Origin: Streptomyces sp. TS71-3
GTDB lineage: Bacteria; Actinomycetota; Actinomycetes; Streptomycetales; Streptomycetaceae
Direction of reading: 5' to 3'
Assembly (NCBI RefSeq): GCF_018327685.1
Contig: NZ_BNEL01000003.1
Coordinates: forward strand, 1,798,001 to 1,862,000
DNA length: 64,000 bases
This document shows, piece after piece, positions 8,638-16,084 of the stretch. Each line of letters starts with the position of its first letter. Position 1 is the first letter of the stretch. The position numbers and the translations under genes were made by a program. The notes beneath the pieces were generated by a model. The model was not told the DNA's origin. It did no database searches and was given only the letters and a program-made list of their open reading frames with translations.

Positions 8638-9069
8638 TCAGCGGGCGCGTTCCCACACCGGCGGGACGCCCGGCGCGAGCACCGCGTAGTCGGGGGCTCC
8701 GCGCAGGGCGCGCTCCGCGCCGCCCGGCGTGTAGACGGCGATGAGCCGCAGCTGGCGCCATCCGGTGTTGAAGGTCGAGTGGAGCGTGCCCTTCGGCACG
8801 AACACGAAGTCGCCCGTGCGCACCGGGAACTCGCCCGAGTCCCCGACGGTCTGGACGCCCTCGCCGTCGATGACGTACAGGACCTCGTCGGACTCCGGGT
8901 GGGTGTGGAGGGCGTGCCCCTTGGCGGGGTTGATCGTCACCTCGCCGGTGGTCACGTCCGCGCCCGGGAAGAGGTCCGCGCTCACGCCCCACTTGATGCT
9001 TCCCCAGTCGAAGACCTCGGTCGGCAAGTCGCTCTGCGCGGTGCTGACCCTCGCCTTGTGCTCGTCCAC
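8638..9069 (-). CDS. Small cupin-domain protein
   Basis: A 143-residue single-domain cupin. The metal-binding motif 1 (HTHPESDEVLYVIDGEG) and motif 2 (GDFVFVPKGTLHSTFN) are both present with the His/Glu ligands. Family members are small metal-dependent isomerases, dioxygenases or sensors; no specific reaction is evident. I chose the GTG at 9069 because GGAGACAG stands just upstream, whereas the longer frame adds an arginine-rich stretch. It lies about 150 bp downstream of the TIM-barrel gene on the same strand, separated by a repeat tract, and may be the third gene of that operon. Confidence 0.88.
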   Translation of the reverse strand: MDEHKARVSTAQSDLPTEVFDWGSIKWGVSADLFPGADVTTGEVTINPAKGHALHTHPESDEVLYVIDGEGVQTVGDSGEFPVRTGDFVFVPKGTLHSTFNTGWRQLRLIAVYTPGGAERALRGAPDYAVLAPGVPPVWERAR

Positions 9070-9120
9070 GCTCTGTCTCCTCACACGCTGTCGTCCTGGA
9101 GTCCGGCGCCGGGGCCGGGG

Positions 9121-9250
9121 CCGGAGGGCCATACCCTCAAGGTCCGGAAGGTCACGCCCTCAGGCCTGGAGGCCGTGCACTCGGGGCCTGGAGGCCGTGC
9201 ACTCAGGGCCCGAAGGCCACGCCCTCAAGGCCTGAAGGTGAGGCCCTTGA
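9121..9250. repeat. Six imperfect 22-bp tandem repeats overlapping a gene end
   Basis: Units of the form GGAAGGCCrnGCmCTCAGGCCT repeat about every 22 bp across 9121-9250. The last copy runs into the final codons of the TIM-barrel gene (stop at 9225-9227). The rest fills the gap to the cupin gene. Self-complementary half-units (AGGCC/GGCCT) could form alternative hairpins between the two genes. Confidence 0.6.
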
Positions 9251-10052
9251 AGGCCTCGGTCTGCCGGCGGATGGCGACCTCCGTGGGCAGGCGCTCGATC
9301 GAGCTCGCGCCGAAGAACCCCACGACCCCCCGGGTCCGCGAGAGCACGTACTGCGCGTCCTCGGGCTCCGCGATGGGTCCGCCGTGGCACAGCACGAGGA
9401 TGTCGGGGTTGACCGAGGCCGCCGCGTCCCGCATCGCCTGGACGCGCGTGACGCACTCGTCGAGGGTGAGCGTGGTGTGCGCCCCGATGCTGCCCTTGGT
9501 GGTCAGGCCCATGTGGGGGACGAGGACGTCGGCGCCGGCCTCGGCCATGGCCCTCGCCTGATCGGTGTCGAACACGTACGGCGCGGTCAGCAGGCCGCGC
9601 TCGTGGGCGGCCGCGATCATCTCGACCTCCAGGCCGAAGCCCATCCCGGTCTCTTCCAGGTTCTGGCGGAAGACGCCGTCGATCAGCCCGACCGTCGGGA
9701 AGTTCTGCACGCCGGCGAACCCGGCCTCCCCCACCTGGTCGAGGAAGCGGCCCATCACCCGGAACGGATCCGTGCCGTTGACCCCCGCGAGCACGGGCGT
9801 GTCCCGCACCACCGGAAGCACCTCGTCCGCCATCTCCATGACGATCGCGTTCGCGTCGCCGTACGCCATCAGGCCCGCGAGCGAGCCCCGGCCGGCCATC
9901 CGGTACCGGCCCGAGTTGTAGATGATGAGCAGGTCGATTCCGCCCGCCTCGGCCGACTTGGCGGACAGGCCCGTCCCGGCGCCGCCGCCGATGATCGGGC
10001 GCCCCGCGGCGACGGCGGCCCTGAGCCGTTCGAGTGCTGCGTTCCGTTCCAC
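9225..10052 (-). CDS. Phosphoenolpyruvate-hydrolase family TIM-barrel protein (Tm-1 C-terminal-like)
   Basis: A 275-residue TIM barrel. Recognisable features are the glycine-rich [11 protein letters not shown] near the N-terminus, [36 protein letters not shown] and the C-terminal CHGGPI…[12 protein letters not shown]. Proteins of this family are annotated as PEP hydrolase/phosphonopyruvate-hydrolase-like, but the reaction is not established for this clade. In plants the same domain is fused behind the ATP-binding domain of Tm-1. I chose the GTG at 10052 because GGAAGGAA precedes it and the protein then has the usual length. It is the second gene of an operon behind the Tm-1-like gene (116-bp gap). 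Confidence 0.88.
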   Translation of the reverse strand: MERNAALERLRAAVAAGRPIIGGGAGTGLSAKSAEAGGIDLLIIYNSGRYRMAGRGSLAGLMAYGDANAIVMEMADEVLPVVRDTPVLAGVNGTDPFRVMGRFLDQVGEAGFAGVQNFPTVGLIDGVFRQNLEETGMGFGLEVEMIAAAHERGLLTAPYVFDTDQARAMAEAGADVLVPHMGLTTKGSIGAHTTLTLDECVTRVQAMRDAAASVNPDILVLCHGGPIAEPEDAQYVLSRTRGVVGFFGASSIERLPTEVAIRRQTEAFKGLTFRP

Positions 10053-10169
10053 GATCGCATTCCTTCCCGCCCACGCGCGCGTGGGCACCCGCTTCCTGTC
10101 GCGTCCCGCCCGCCCGGGCGCACCTCCATGTGCGGGGCCCGGGGCGACCGGGCCCGCCCGCGGTCGCGC

Positions 10170-11393
10170 TCAGCCGGTCGCGGCGATCATCCGGTGCAGG
10201 CGCTGGGCCGCGTCGCGCCCGAACCCGGGGTCGTTGATGTGCGCGTCCACCTCGACGACCTCGACCGGCGAGCCGTCGGCCGCGCCGCGCAGCGAGGAGA
10301 AGAGCGCGTCGTCCGCGGCGGTGTCCCGGAACGGCCCGCCGTCCTTGTCTATGCCGCTCACACCGCGCAGCGGCAGGAGGACGGTGACCGGGCCGCGTGC
10401 GCCGGACAGCTTCGTGCCGATGCGCCGGCCGAGTTCCGCGTTCTCCTCCGGCGTGGTGCGCATCAGCGTCACGGTCGGATTGTGGACCACGAAGGTCCGG
10501 TCGCCGAAGCCGGCTGGCACGGTCTCCCGCGGGCCGAAGTTGACCATGTCGACCGCACCGGTCGAGACGACCTGCGGGATGCCCCGCTCGCCGGCCGCCT
10601 CCAGCCGGTGCGGCCCCGCGCTCAGCACGCCCCCGACGAGGTCGTCGGCGAGCTCCGTGGTGGTCAGGTCGAGCACTCCCGCGAGCCGGCCGTCGCCTGC
10701 CAGCTTCTCCAGCGCCCGCCCGCCGGCACCGGTGGCGTGGAAGACGAGCGGTTCGTAGCCGAGGCGCACCAGCTCAGCGCGTGCCTCGTCGACGGCGGGT
10801 GTGGTCAGGCCGAACATCGACAGGCCGACGAGCGGCCTGCTCTCGCCCGCGGGCGCGCCGCGGCGGTTCTCCTGCTCCGCCGCCATCGCGGCTGCCGCTG
10901 CCGCGGCGTTGCCGAAGACCTGCTCGGAGACCGAGTTGATCCCGGCCACGTCGACCACCGAGTACATCAGCGTGACGTCCGATTCGCCCACGTACGGCGA
11001 GACGTCGCCCGCGGCCATGGTGGAGACCAGGAGCTTGGGGACGCCGACGGGCAGGGCGCGCATGGCCCGGGCCGCGACCGACGAGCCGCCGGAGCCGCCG
11101 ACGGCGAGCACGGCGTCGAGCCGGTCCTCCGCGTGCAGCGCCAGCACCACCGCGGCGGCACCGGAGGCCATCGCCTCCATGGCCGCGCCGCGGTCGTTCG
11201 CCTCCCGGAGGGCGCTGAGGTCCGCGCCGCCCGCGATGGCCACCTCCGCCGCTCCGACGTCCGCGTCCGCATGCGAGAACGCACCCACGTCCACCGTGAC
11301 GGCGTCCGCGCCGTGCGCCCGTACCCGGTCGGCGAGCCACGCGTACTCCTCGCCCTTGGTGTCCATCGTGCCGATGAGAACGACCGTGGCCAT
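10170..11393 (-). CDS. Tm-1-like ATP-binding domain protein (UPF0261)
   Basis: A 407-residue protein of the UPF0261 family. Signatures are the start VVLIGTMDTKGEEYAWL, VLAVGGSGGSSVAA near residue 95, STMAAGDVSPYVG, the Asp-rich VDMVNFGPRETVP and the C-terminal LLPLRGVSGIDKDGGPF. Family knowledge: the N-terminal domain of tomato Tm-1 is homologous, binds ATP and inhibits a tobamovirus replicase. The role in bacteria is unknown. The ATG at 11393 has AGGAGG upstream. Genome pairing with the TIM-barrel gene implies that the two products act together, perhaps as a two-domain enzyme assembled from separate chains. Confidence 0.9.
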   Translation of the reverse strand: MATVVLIGTMDTKGEEYAWLADRVRAHGADAVTVDVGAFSHADADVGAAEVAIAGGADLSALREANDRGAAMEAMASGAAAVVLALHAEDRLDAVLAVGGSGGSSVAARAMRALPVGVPKLLVSTMAAGDVSPYVGESDVTLMYSVVDVAGINSVSEQVFGNAAAAAAAMAAEQENRRGAPAGESRPLVGLSMFGLTTPAVDEARAELVRLGYEPLVFHATGAGGRALEKLAGDGRLAGVLDLTTTELADDLVGGVLSAGPHRLEAAGERGIPQVVSTGAVDMVNFGPRETVPAGFGDRTFVVHNPTVTLMRTTPEENAELGRRIGTKLSGARGPVTVLLPLRGVSGIDKDGGPFRDTAADDALFSSLRGAADGSPVEVVEVDAHINDPGFGRDAAQRLHRMIAATG

Positions 11394-11850
11394 CCCGCCC
11401 GCCTCCTGCTCGCCTTTGAGCCGTCTGTGCTCTGCTCCGTGCTCTGCCTTGCCGGTCCTGCCGGTCCCTCCGGTCCCGCCGGAGCCGCGCGGCAGGCGTC
11501 TCGGACGCCGGTGCGCGGACACCGTCTCCCGACCGGGGAAGAGGGCGGCTTCCGGGCCGCTCTCCCTCCGGCGGCACGGGCCGCCACGCCGCGGCCTGGC
11601 GCCAGACCGGACCATCCGGCTTCCCTTCCCCGTTCGGGCACGGGTAACCCGCCGTCCCGGCGACAGCCCAGGTCCGGGTGCCGCAGTCGCGCACGTTCCA
11701 CCGGGGTCCCGCCAAAGGGTGATTGTTCAGACGCATGTGCCCATGGAAGCGGATGTGTGCCGGGCATACAGTCACACGTTGTCCGCAGGCCCGTGCGGTG
11801 GCCGGCGGTGGTTCGGTTCATGACTCGGATCGACGTGGGGGAGGCCGCTC
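11394..11850. other. Divergent promoter interval, no gene seen
   Basis: This stretch separates the Tm-1-like operon from the EF-hand gene, both transcribed outward. The part near 11,720-11,800 is locally less GC-rich and is the likely promoter zone. I see no coding frame of any family here and no clear operator palindrome. Confidence 0.5.
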
Positions 11851-12390
11851 ATGGCCAGTGCGTTTCAGGAGCGCAAACTCAAGGGGATGTTCGCGGCGTT
11901 CGACGCGGACGGCGACGGCTTTCTGCGCGAGGACGACTTCAGGGCGCTCGTCGACCGCTGGAGCCGGCTGCCGGGAGTGGACCCGGGGACGGAGTCGCAC
12001 GCGCGGATGGAGACGCTGCTGATGGGCTGGTGGGCGGCGCTCCTGGAGAACGGCGACGCGAACGGCGACGGCACGGTCGACATGGACGAACTGCTCTCGC
12101 TCGTCGGCAAGCTGCCCACCATGACCGGGGACGTCACCGCGACCGCCGAGCTTCTCTTCGAGGCGGTGGACGCCGACGGCGACGGCCGTATCACCCCGGA
12201 AGAACACCGGAGGCTCGTCGAGACCTGGAACGGTCGGCCCGTGGACCTGACGGGCATCTTCGACCTGCTCGACCTGAACGGCGACGGCCACCTCGACCGC
12301 GAGGAGTTCTCGACGCTCTGGCGCCAGTTCTGGATCAGCGACGACCCGGCGGCCCCGGGCAACTGGCTCTGCGGCCGCTTCCCCGCCTGA
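11851..12390 (+). CDS. Four-EF-hand calcium-binding protein (calerythrin-like)
   Basis: A 179-residue protein with four canonical EF-hand loops: D18ADGDGFLREDD, then DANGDGTVDMDE (about 68), DADGDGRITPEE (about 108) and DLNGDGHLDREE (about 142). All loops keep Asp at position 1 and Gly at position 6, with an acidic residue at position 12, so all four could bind calcium. This matches the sarcoplasmic/calerythrin-like calcium buffers or sensors of actinomycetes. No signal peptide or membrane segment is present, so it is cytoplasmic. The ATG at 11851 has GGGGGAGG upstream. No target gene is evident nearby. Confidence 0.93.
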   Translation: MASAFQERKLKGMFAAFDADGDGFLREDDFRALVDRWSRLPGVDPGTESHARMETLLMGWWAALLENGDANGDGTVDMDELLSLVGKLPTMTGDVTATAELLFEAVDADGDGRITPEEHRRLVETWNGRPVDLTGIFDLLDLNGDGHLDREEFSTLWRQFWISDDPAAPGNWLCGRFPA

Positions 12391-12638
12391 CGGTCCGGGC
12401 CCCCGAGCCGTGACCGTCGCGGACGCCGCCATGCAGTGCCTCGGCTGGATGCGGCGCGCGCGGGCACGGCCCGGCTCCGGCGTCATGGGCTTCCGTTCCT
12501 GAGGCACGGCCGGGGCCAACGGGCGCCAGGTGCGGGTGTGTTGTGAGGCATGCACTCGTTGGGGTGATATACGGAGAAGAAGGATCTTCTGCGGATCAAC
12601 GGGTATTTTCCTGGATGGTGACGCAGAAGGGTGTATGC

Positions 12639-13718
12639 ATGGGATCGGCACGCGAGTACTCCGGGACCATCAGCGAGGGGCCGACTCCGGCGGATGTGGC
12701 GCGCGCGCCCGGTCTGCCCTTTCCGAGCGGCTGGTCGGCGCTGGCCTTCTCCGACGAGCTGCGGCCGGGCACGGTCCTCACCCGGCCGCTCGCCGGCCAG
12801 GACGTGGTGCTGTACCGCCGCGCCTCGGGAGCGGTCCATGCCATCGAGCCGTTCTGCCCCCATCTCGGCGCGCACCTGGGCCTGGCGAAGGTCGACGGCG
12901 ACCGCCTGGTGTGCCCCTTCCACTTCTTCGCGTTCGGCCCCGACGGCCGGTGCGCGGAGACGGCGTACGACGCTCCGCCGCCGAGGCTCTCGCTGACACC
13001 GCTGCCGGTGCTGGAGGTCAACGGCGCCGTGTTCGTCTGGCGGCACCACGACGGCCGTGAGCCTGACTGGTCGATCCCGCAGTGGCACACCGTCGGCCAC
13101 CTGCCGGCCCGTCACCGGGCCTGGGAACTGGCGGGCCACGCCCAGGAGGTGATCGAGAACTCCGTGGACCTCGGGCACTTCGCCACGCTGCACGGCTGGG
13201 CGAAGGCCGAGATGGGCGGCCCGGTCAGCTACGACAAGGCCGCCTTCCACGTCTCGATGAGAGCCCACGAACGGGCGCCCGTGCTCGGCGACTTCGTGGT
13301 GGAGATCGAGGTGGACGGGTTCGGGCTCGCCTGCCTGCACGCCGACATCCGCACCCCGCGCATCGGCCTTCAGATGTGCACGATGGTCATGCCGACGGCC
13401 ATTGCCCCCGGCCGCATGCAGTTCCGCCAGCTCAACCGCATCGCCTTCACGGAACCGCGCCGGCTGCCCTCACCGCTGGCACGCGCGGTGAGCAGAACGG
13501 CCGCCAGGCTGTTCGACGGCCCCATCTTCCGGTCGAGTTGCGACTTCACCGCCGCCGACTTCCCGATCTGGCAGCACAAGCGCTACCTCCAGCCGCCCGG
13601 ACTCGCCCAGGGCGACGGGCCCATCGGCGTGTTCCGCCGCTGGGCCAGGCAGTTCTATCCGGGGCCGGAGAAGACCGGGCCGCAGGAGGCGGGTCCGGAG
13701 AAGACCCGCGGGGAGTGA
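12639..13718 (+). CDS. Rieske non-haem iron oxygenase
   Basis: A 359-residue protein. The Rieske [2Fe-2S] site is C73-P-H75 and C92-PF-H95. The catalytic domain carries the mononuclear iron motif ENSVDLGHFATLHG (E/D-x3-D-x2-H-x4-H) near residue 190. Overall layout resembles steroid-type Rieske oxygenases (KshA / cholesterol 7-desaturase group), but the substrate is not inferable. Such enzymes need a ferredoxin or flavin reductase, and none is adjacent. I chose the ATG at 12639 with AAGGGTG upstream. In-frame starts at 12543 and 12615 lack a ribosome binding site. The C-terminus ends in a loosely repeated PGPEKTGPQEAGPEKT tail. Confidence 0.9.
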   Translation: MGSAREYSGTISEGPTPADVARAPGLPFPSGWSALAFSDELRPGTVLTRPLAGQDVVLYRRASGAVHAIEPFCPHLGAHLGLAKVDGDRLVCPFHFFAFGPDGRCAETAYDAPPPRLSLTPLPVLEVNGAVFVWRHHDGREPDWSIPQWHTVGHLPARHRAWELAGHAQEVIENSVDLGHFATLHGWAKAEMGGPVSYDKAAFHVSMRAHERAPVLGDFVVEIEVDGFGLACLHADIRTPRIGLQMCTMVMPTAIAPGRMQFRQLNRIAFTEPRRLPSPLARAVSRTAARLFDGPIFRSSCDFTAADFPIWQHKRYLQPPGLAQGDGPIGVFRRWARQFYPGPEKTGPQEAGPEKTRGE

Positions 13719-13743
13719 GCCGGGCGCCCGCGAGGCTGCCCGG

Positions 13744-13776
13744 TGACCGAAAGGAGACGCTACCGAAAGGAGACGG
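13744..13776 (+). repeat. Duplicated Shine-Dalgarno-like 15-mer
   Basis: ACCGAAAGGAGACG occurs twice in direct repeat, 18 bp apart, in the 118-bp gap between the Rieske gene and the phosphatase gene. Each copy contains a strong GGAG but lies more than 60 bp from the downstream start, too far to serve it directly. Confidence 0.6.
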
Positions 13777-13836
13777 TCCCAGGCCGTTCACCCGCCGGTC
13801 GCATACCTTTCCGCGGCCGGCAGCAGGGTGTTCCAC

Positions 13837-15468
13837 ATGTCCAACGATGAGCAGTTGTTCACCTCGTACCTGTCGAGACGCGGCATGCTCGCGGCCGCCG
13901 GCGTCGTCGGTACCGCCGTCGCGGCCGGTCCGCTGGCCGGTTCGGCCTCCGCCGCCCCCTCCTCGTCGGCCGCGACGGCCGGGACGCCCTCAGCCGCCGG
14001 TGGACCGGCCGGCGACCCTCGGAGCACGCCGGTGGTCAACGGCCTGCACCTGCAGTTCGGCGCCGACGCCTCCAGCGAGGTCGTCGTCTCCTGGCACACG
14101 CTCCAGCCGGTGAAGAAGGCCCGCGTCCTGCTCGGCGGCCCGGACGGTCGCTACGCGCGCAGCTACCAGGCCCAGACGGCGAGCTACACCGACGCCCAGT
14201 CCGGCCAGGTCGTGTACGCCCAGCACGCCCGCCTCACCGGTCTCGCGGCCGGGCGGGAGTACGTGTACCTCGCCGTGCACGAGGGCACCCAGCCCGTCTC
14301 CGGCACCTTCGCCACGGCGCCGAAGGGCCGCGCGGCCTTCACGTTCACCAGCTTCGGCGACCAGGGCACGCCCACCACCGGGAAGAAGTTCGTGCCGCCC
14401 GCGGGCGTCGAGCTGCCCAACCCGCCGTTCGTCAACGACAACCTCGGCGGTCCGGCGTCCGGCAACCTGCCCACCGCGATCGAGCGCGTCCAGCCGCTGT
14501 TCCACCTCTTCAACGGCGACCTGTGCTACGCCAACCTGGCCACCGACCGGGTGCGCACCTGGTCGGACTTCTGGGACAACAACACCCGCAGCGCGCGCTT
14601 CCGCCCCTGGATGCCCGCGCCCGGCAACCACGAGAACGAGCTCGGCAACGGCCCCATCGGCTACCGGGCCTTCCAGACGTACTTCTCGCTGCCGCGGCAG
14701 GCCGGGCAGACCGACGACACCGCCGGCCTCTGGTACGCGATGACCGTCGGCTCGGTCCGGGTGATCTTCCTCGCCAACGACGACATCTGCCTCCAGGACG
14801 GCGGCAGCAGCTACGTGCGCGGCTACTCCAACGGCGCGCAGAAGGCGTGGCTGGAGAAGGAACTGCGCCGCACCCGGGCCGACCGCGACATCGACTGGGT
14901 CGTGGTGTGCATGCACCAGGTCGCCGTCAGCACCGCGGACCAGTTCAACGGCGCCGACCTCGCCATCCGCCAGGAGTGGCTGCCGCTGTTCGACGAGTAC
15001 GGCGTGGACCTCGTCGTCTGCGGCCACGAGCACCACTACGAGCGGAGCCACCCGATACGCGGCCGGCAGGAGAACGCGACGCTCACCCCGGTCCCCGCGG
15101 CGACCCGTACGGACGTCATCGACACCACCGAGGGCACCGTCCACATGGTGATCGGCGGCGGTGGCACGTCCGCGCCGTCGAACCAGCTGTTCTTCAACCC
15201 GCCGGCGTGCCGCGTCATCACGTCGGTCGGCCCCGCCGATCCGACGACGGGCAAGCGCCCGCCGGTCTACACCCGCGAGGACGCGCCGTGGTCCGCGGTC
15301 CGCGACTCCGCGAACTCCTACGGTTTCGCCGCGTTCAGCGTGGACCCGGGCCGGCACCCCGGTGACAGGACGCGGATCACCGTGACGTACTACGACGTCG
15401 TCGGCACGCAGGGCGAGTTGAAGCCGTTCGAGACGTTCACCCTGGAGCGCCGCCGTTCCGACGGCTGA
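13837..15468 (+). CDS. Tat-exported purple acid phosphatase-like metallophosphoesterase
   Basis: A 543-residue exported enzyme. Residues about 12-45 are a twin-arginine signal (SRRGMLAAAG, hydrophobic stretch, ASAAP). A fibronectin-like N-terminal purple acid phosphatase domain follows (VVSWHT…ARLTGLAAGREYVY). The metallophosphoesterase core has FTSFGDQG, FNGDLCYAN, APGNHENE, VCMHQVAV and VCGHEHHYERS, which supply the Asp, Asn and His ligands of the dimetal centre. The probable role is extracellular phosphomonoester hydrolysis. The ATG at 13837 has GCAGGG upstream; an in-frame GTG 9 bp earlier is the alternative. Confidence 0.93.
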   Translation: MSNDEQLFTSYLSRRGMLAAAGVVGTAVAAGPLAGSASAAPSSSAATAGTPSAAGGPAGDPRSTPVVNGLHLQFGADASSEVVVSWHTLQPVKKARVLLGGPDGRYARSYQAQTASYTDAQSGQVVYAQHARLTGLAAGREYVYLAVHEGTQPVSGTFATAPKGRAAFTFTSFGDQGTPTTGKKFVPPAGVELPNPPFVNDNLGGPASGNLPTAIERVQPLFHLFNGDLCYANLATDRVRTWSDFWDNNTRSARFRPWMPAPGNHENELGNGPIGYRAFQTYFSLPRQAGQTDDTAGLWYAMTVGSVRVIFLANDDICLQDGGSSYVRGYSNGAQKAWLEKELRRTRADRDIDWVVVCMHQVAVSTADQFNGADLAIRQEWLPLFDEYGVDLVVCGHEHHYERSHPIRGRQENATLTPVPAATRTDVIDTTEGTVHMVIGGGGTSAPSNQLFFNPPACRVITSVGPADPTTGKRPPVYTREDAPWSAVRDSANSYGFAAFSVDPGRHPGDRTRITVTYYDVVGTQGELKPFETFTLERRRSDG

Positions 15469-15505
15469 GGCCGCCTGACGCCGGTGCCCGACGCGAGGAC
15501 GCGCC

Positions 15506-15541
15506 GGCCGGCCCACCCGGTTCAGCCCGGGCGGGCCGGCC
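15506..15541. terminator. Bidirectional hairpin terminator
   Basis: A 15-bp stem with one mismatch, GGCCGGCCCACCCGG (15506-15520) against CCGGGCGGGCCGGCC (15527-15541) with a TTCAG loop region, lies between the convergent stops at 15468 and 15570. It can serve both genes. Confidence 0.75.
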
Positions 15542-15569
15542 GGGCGGGCCGGTAGAACGGTCATGCGGG

Positions 15570-16001
15570 CTACTGGAAGTCGCAGCCCGGGTTGGGCGCG
15601 TCCTCCGACAGCGGGCTTCCGGCGGGGTCCACGTAGAGGACGTCGAGCACCATGGGCTCCGAGCCGAGGTTGCGCCCCACGTGGACGTGGTCGGCGCCGG
15701 AGGGCTCGGTGAAGAACGCGCCCTTCTTGTACGTCCCGTCGGTGCCGCAGGAGGAGTTGAAGTGGCTGAGCGTCCCCTGCTTCACGTAGGCGTACAGGGT
15801 GCCGTCGTGGAAGTGCCAGCCCGTGCTGCCGCCCGGCTCGATGGTGATCTCGCGGAGGACGTAGTCCTTTCCGTCGATCGTCGTCTGGCTGATGATCGTT
15901 CCGGTGACGCCCGATCCGGGGGTGGCGCTGGCGGTCGTGGCCGCGAGGGTCAGTCCGGCGACCGCCGAGGCGACCAGACCTGACCGAAGAAGTTTGTTCA
16001 T
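15570..16001 (-). CDS. Secreted cupin-domain protein
   Basis: A 143-residue protein. Residues 1-27 form a Sec signal peptide (KLLRSG, hydrophobic core, ATTASATPG). The mature part is one cupin with motif WHFHDGTLYAYVKQG and a second motif around GADHVHVGRNLG. Two cysteines (SSCGTDG and the C-terminal NPGCDFQ) could form a disulfide, fitting an extracellular location. The function is unknown; it could bind a metal or ligand outside the cell. The ATG at 16001 is preceded by AGGGAGAAC. It is convergent with the phosphatase gene. Confidence 0.85.
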   Translation of the reverse strand: MNKLLRSGLVASAVAGLTLAATTASATPGSGVTGTIISQTTIDGKDYVLREITIEPGGSTGWHFHDGTLYAYVKQGTLSHFNSSCGTDGTYKKGAFFTEPSGADHVHVGRNLGSEPMVLDVLYVDPAGSPLSEDAPNPGCDFQ

Positions 16002-16084
16002 GGCTGGGTGGTTCTCCCTGTGTACGTACGCGTGCGGCCTCATCGGCCGATTCCGGTCGTGGACCGCCCCAAGCGTGGTTGAAC

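Noticed and set aside
9384..12413. 1009-codon plus-strand open frame
   Set aside because: It runs antisense to the Tm-1-like, TIM-barrel and EF-hand region, has no family motif and reads as GC-driven arginine/alanine/glycine shadow.
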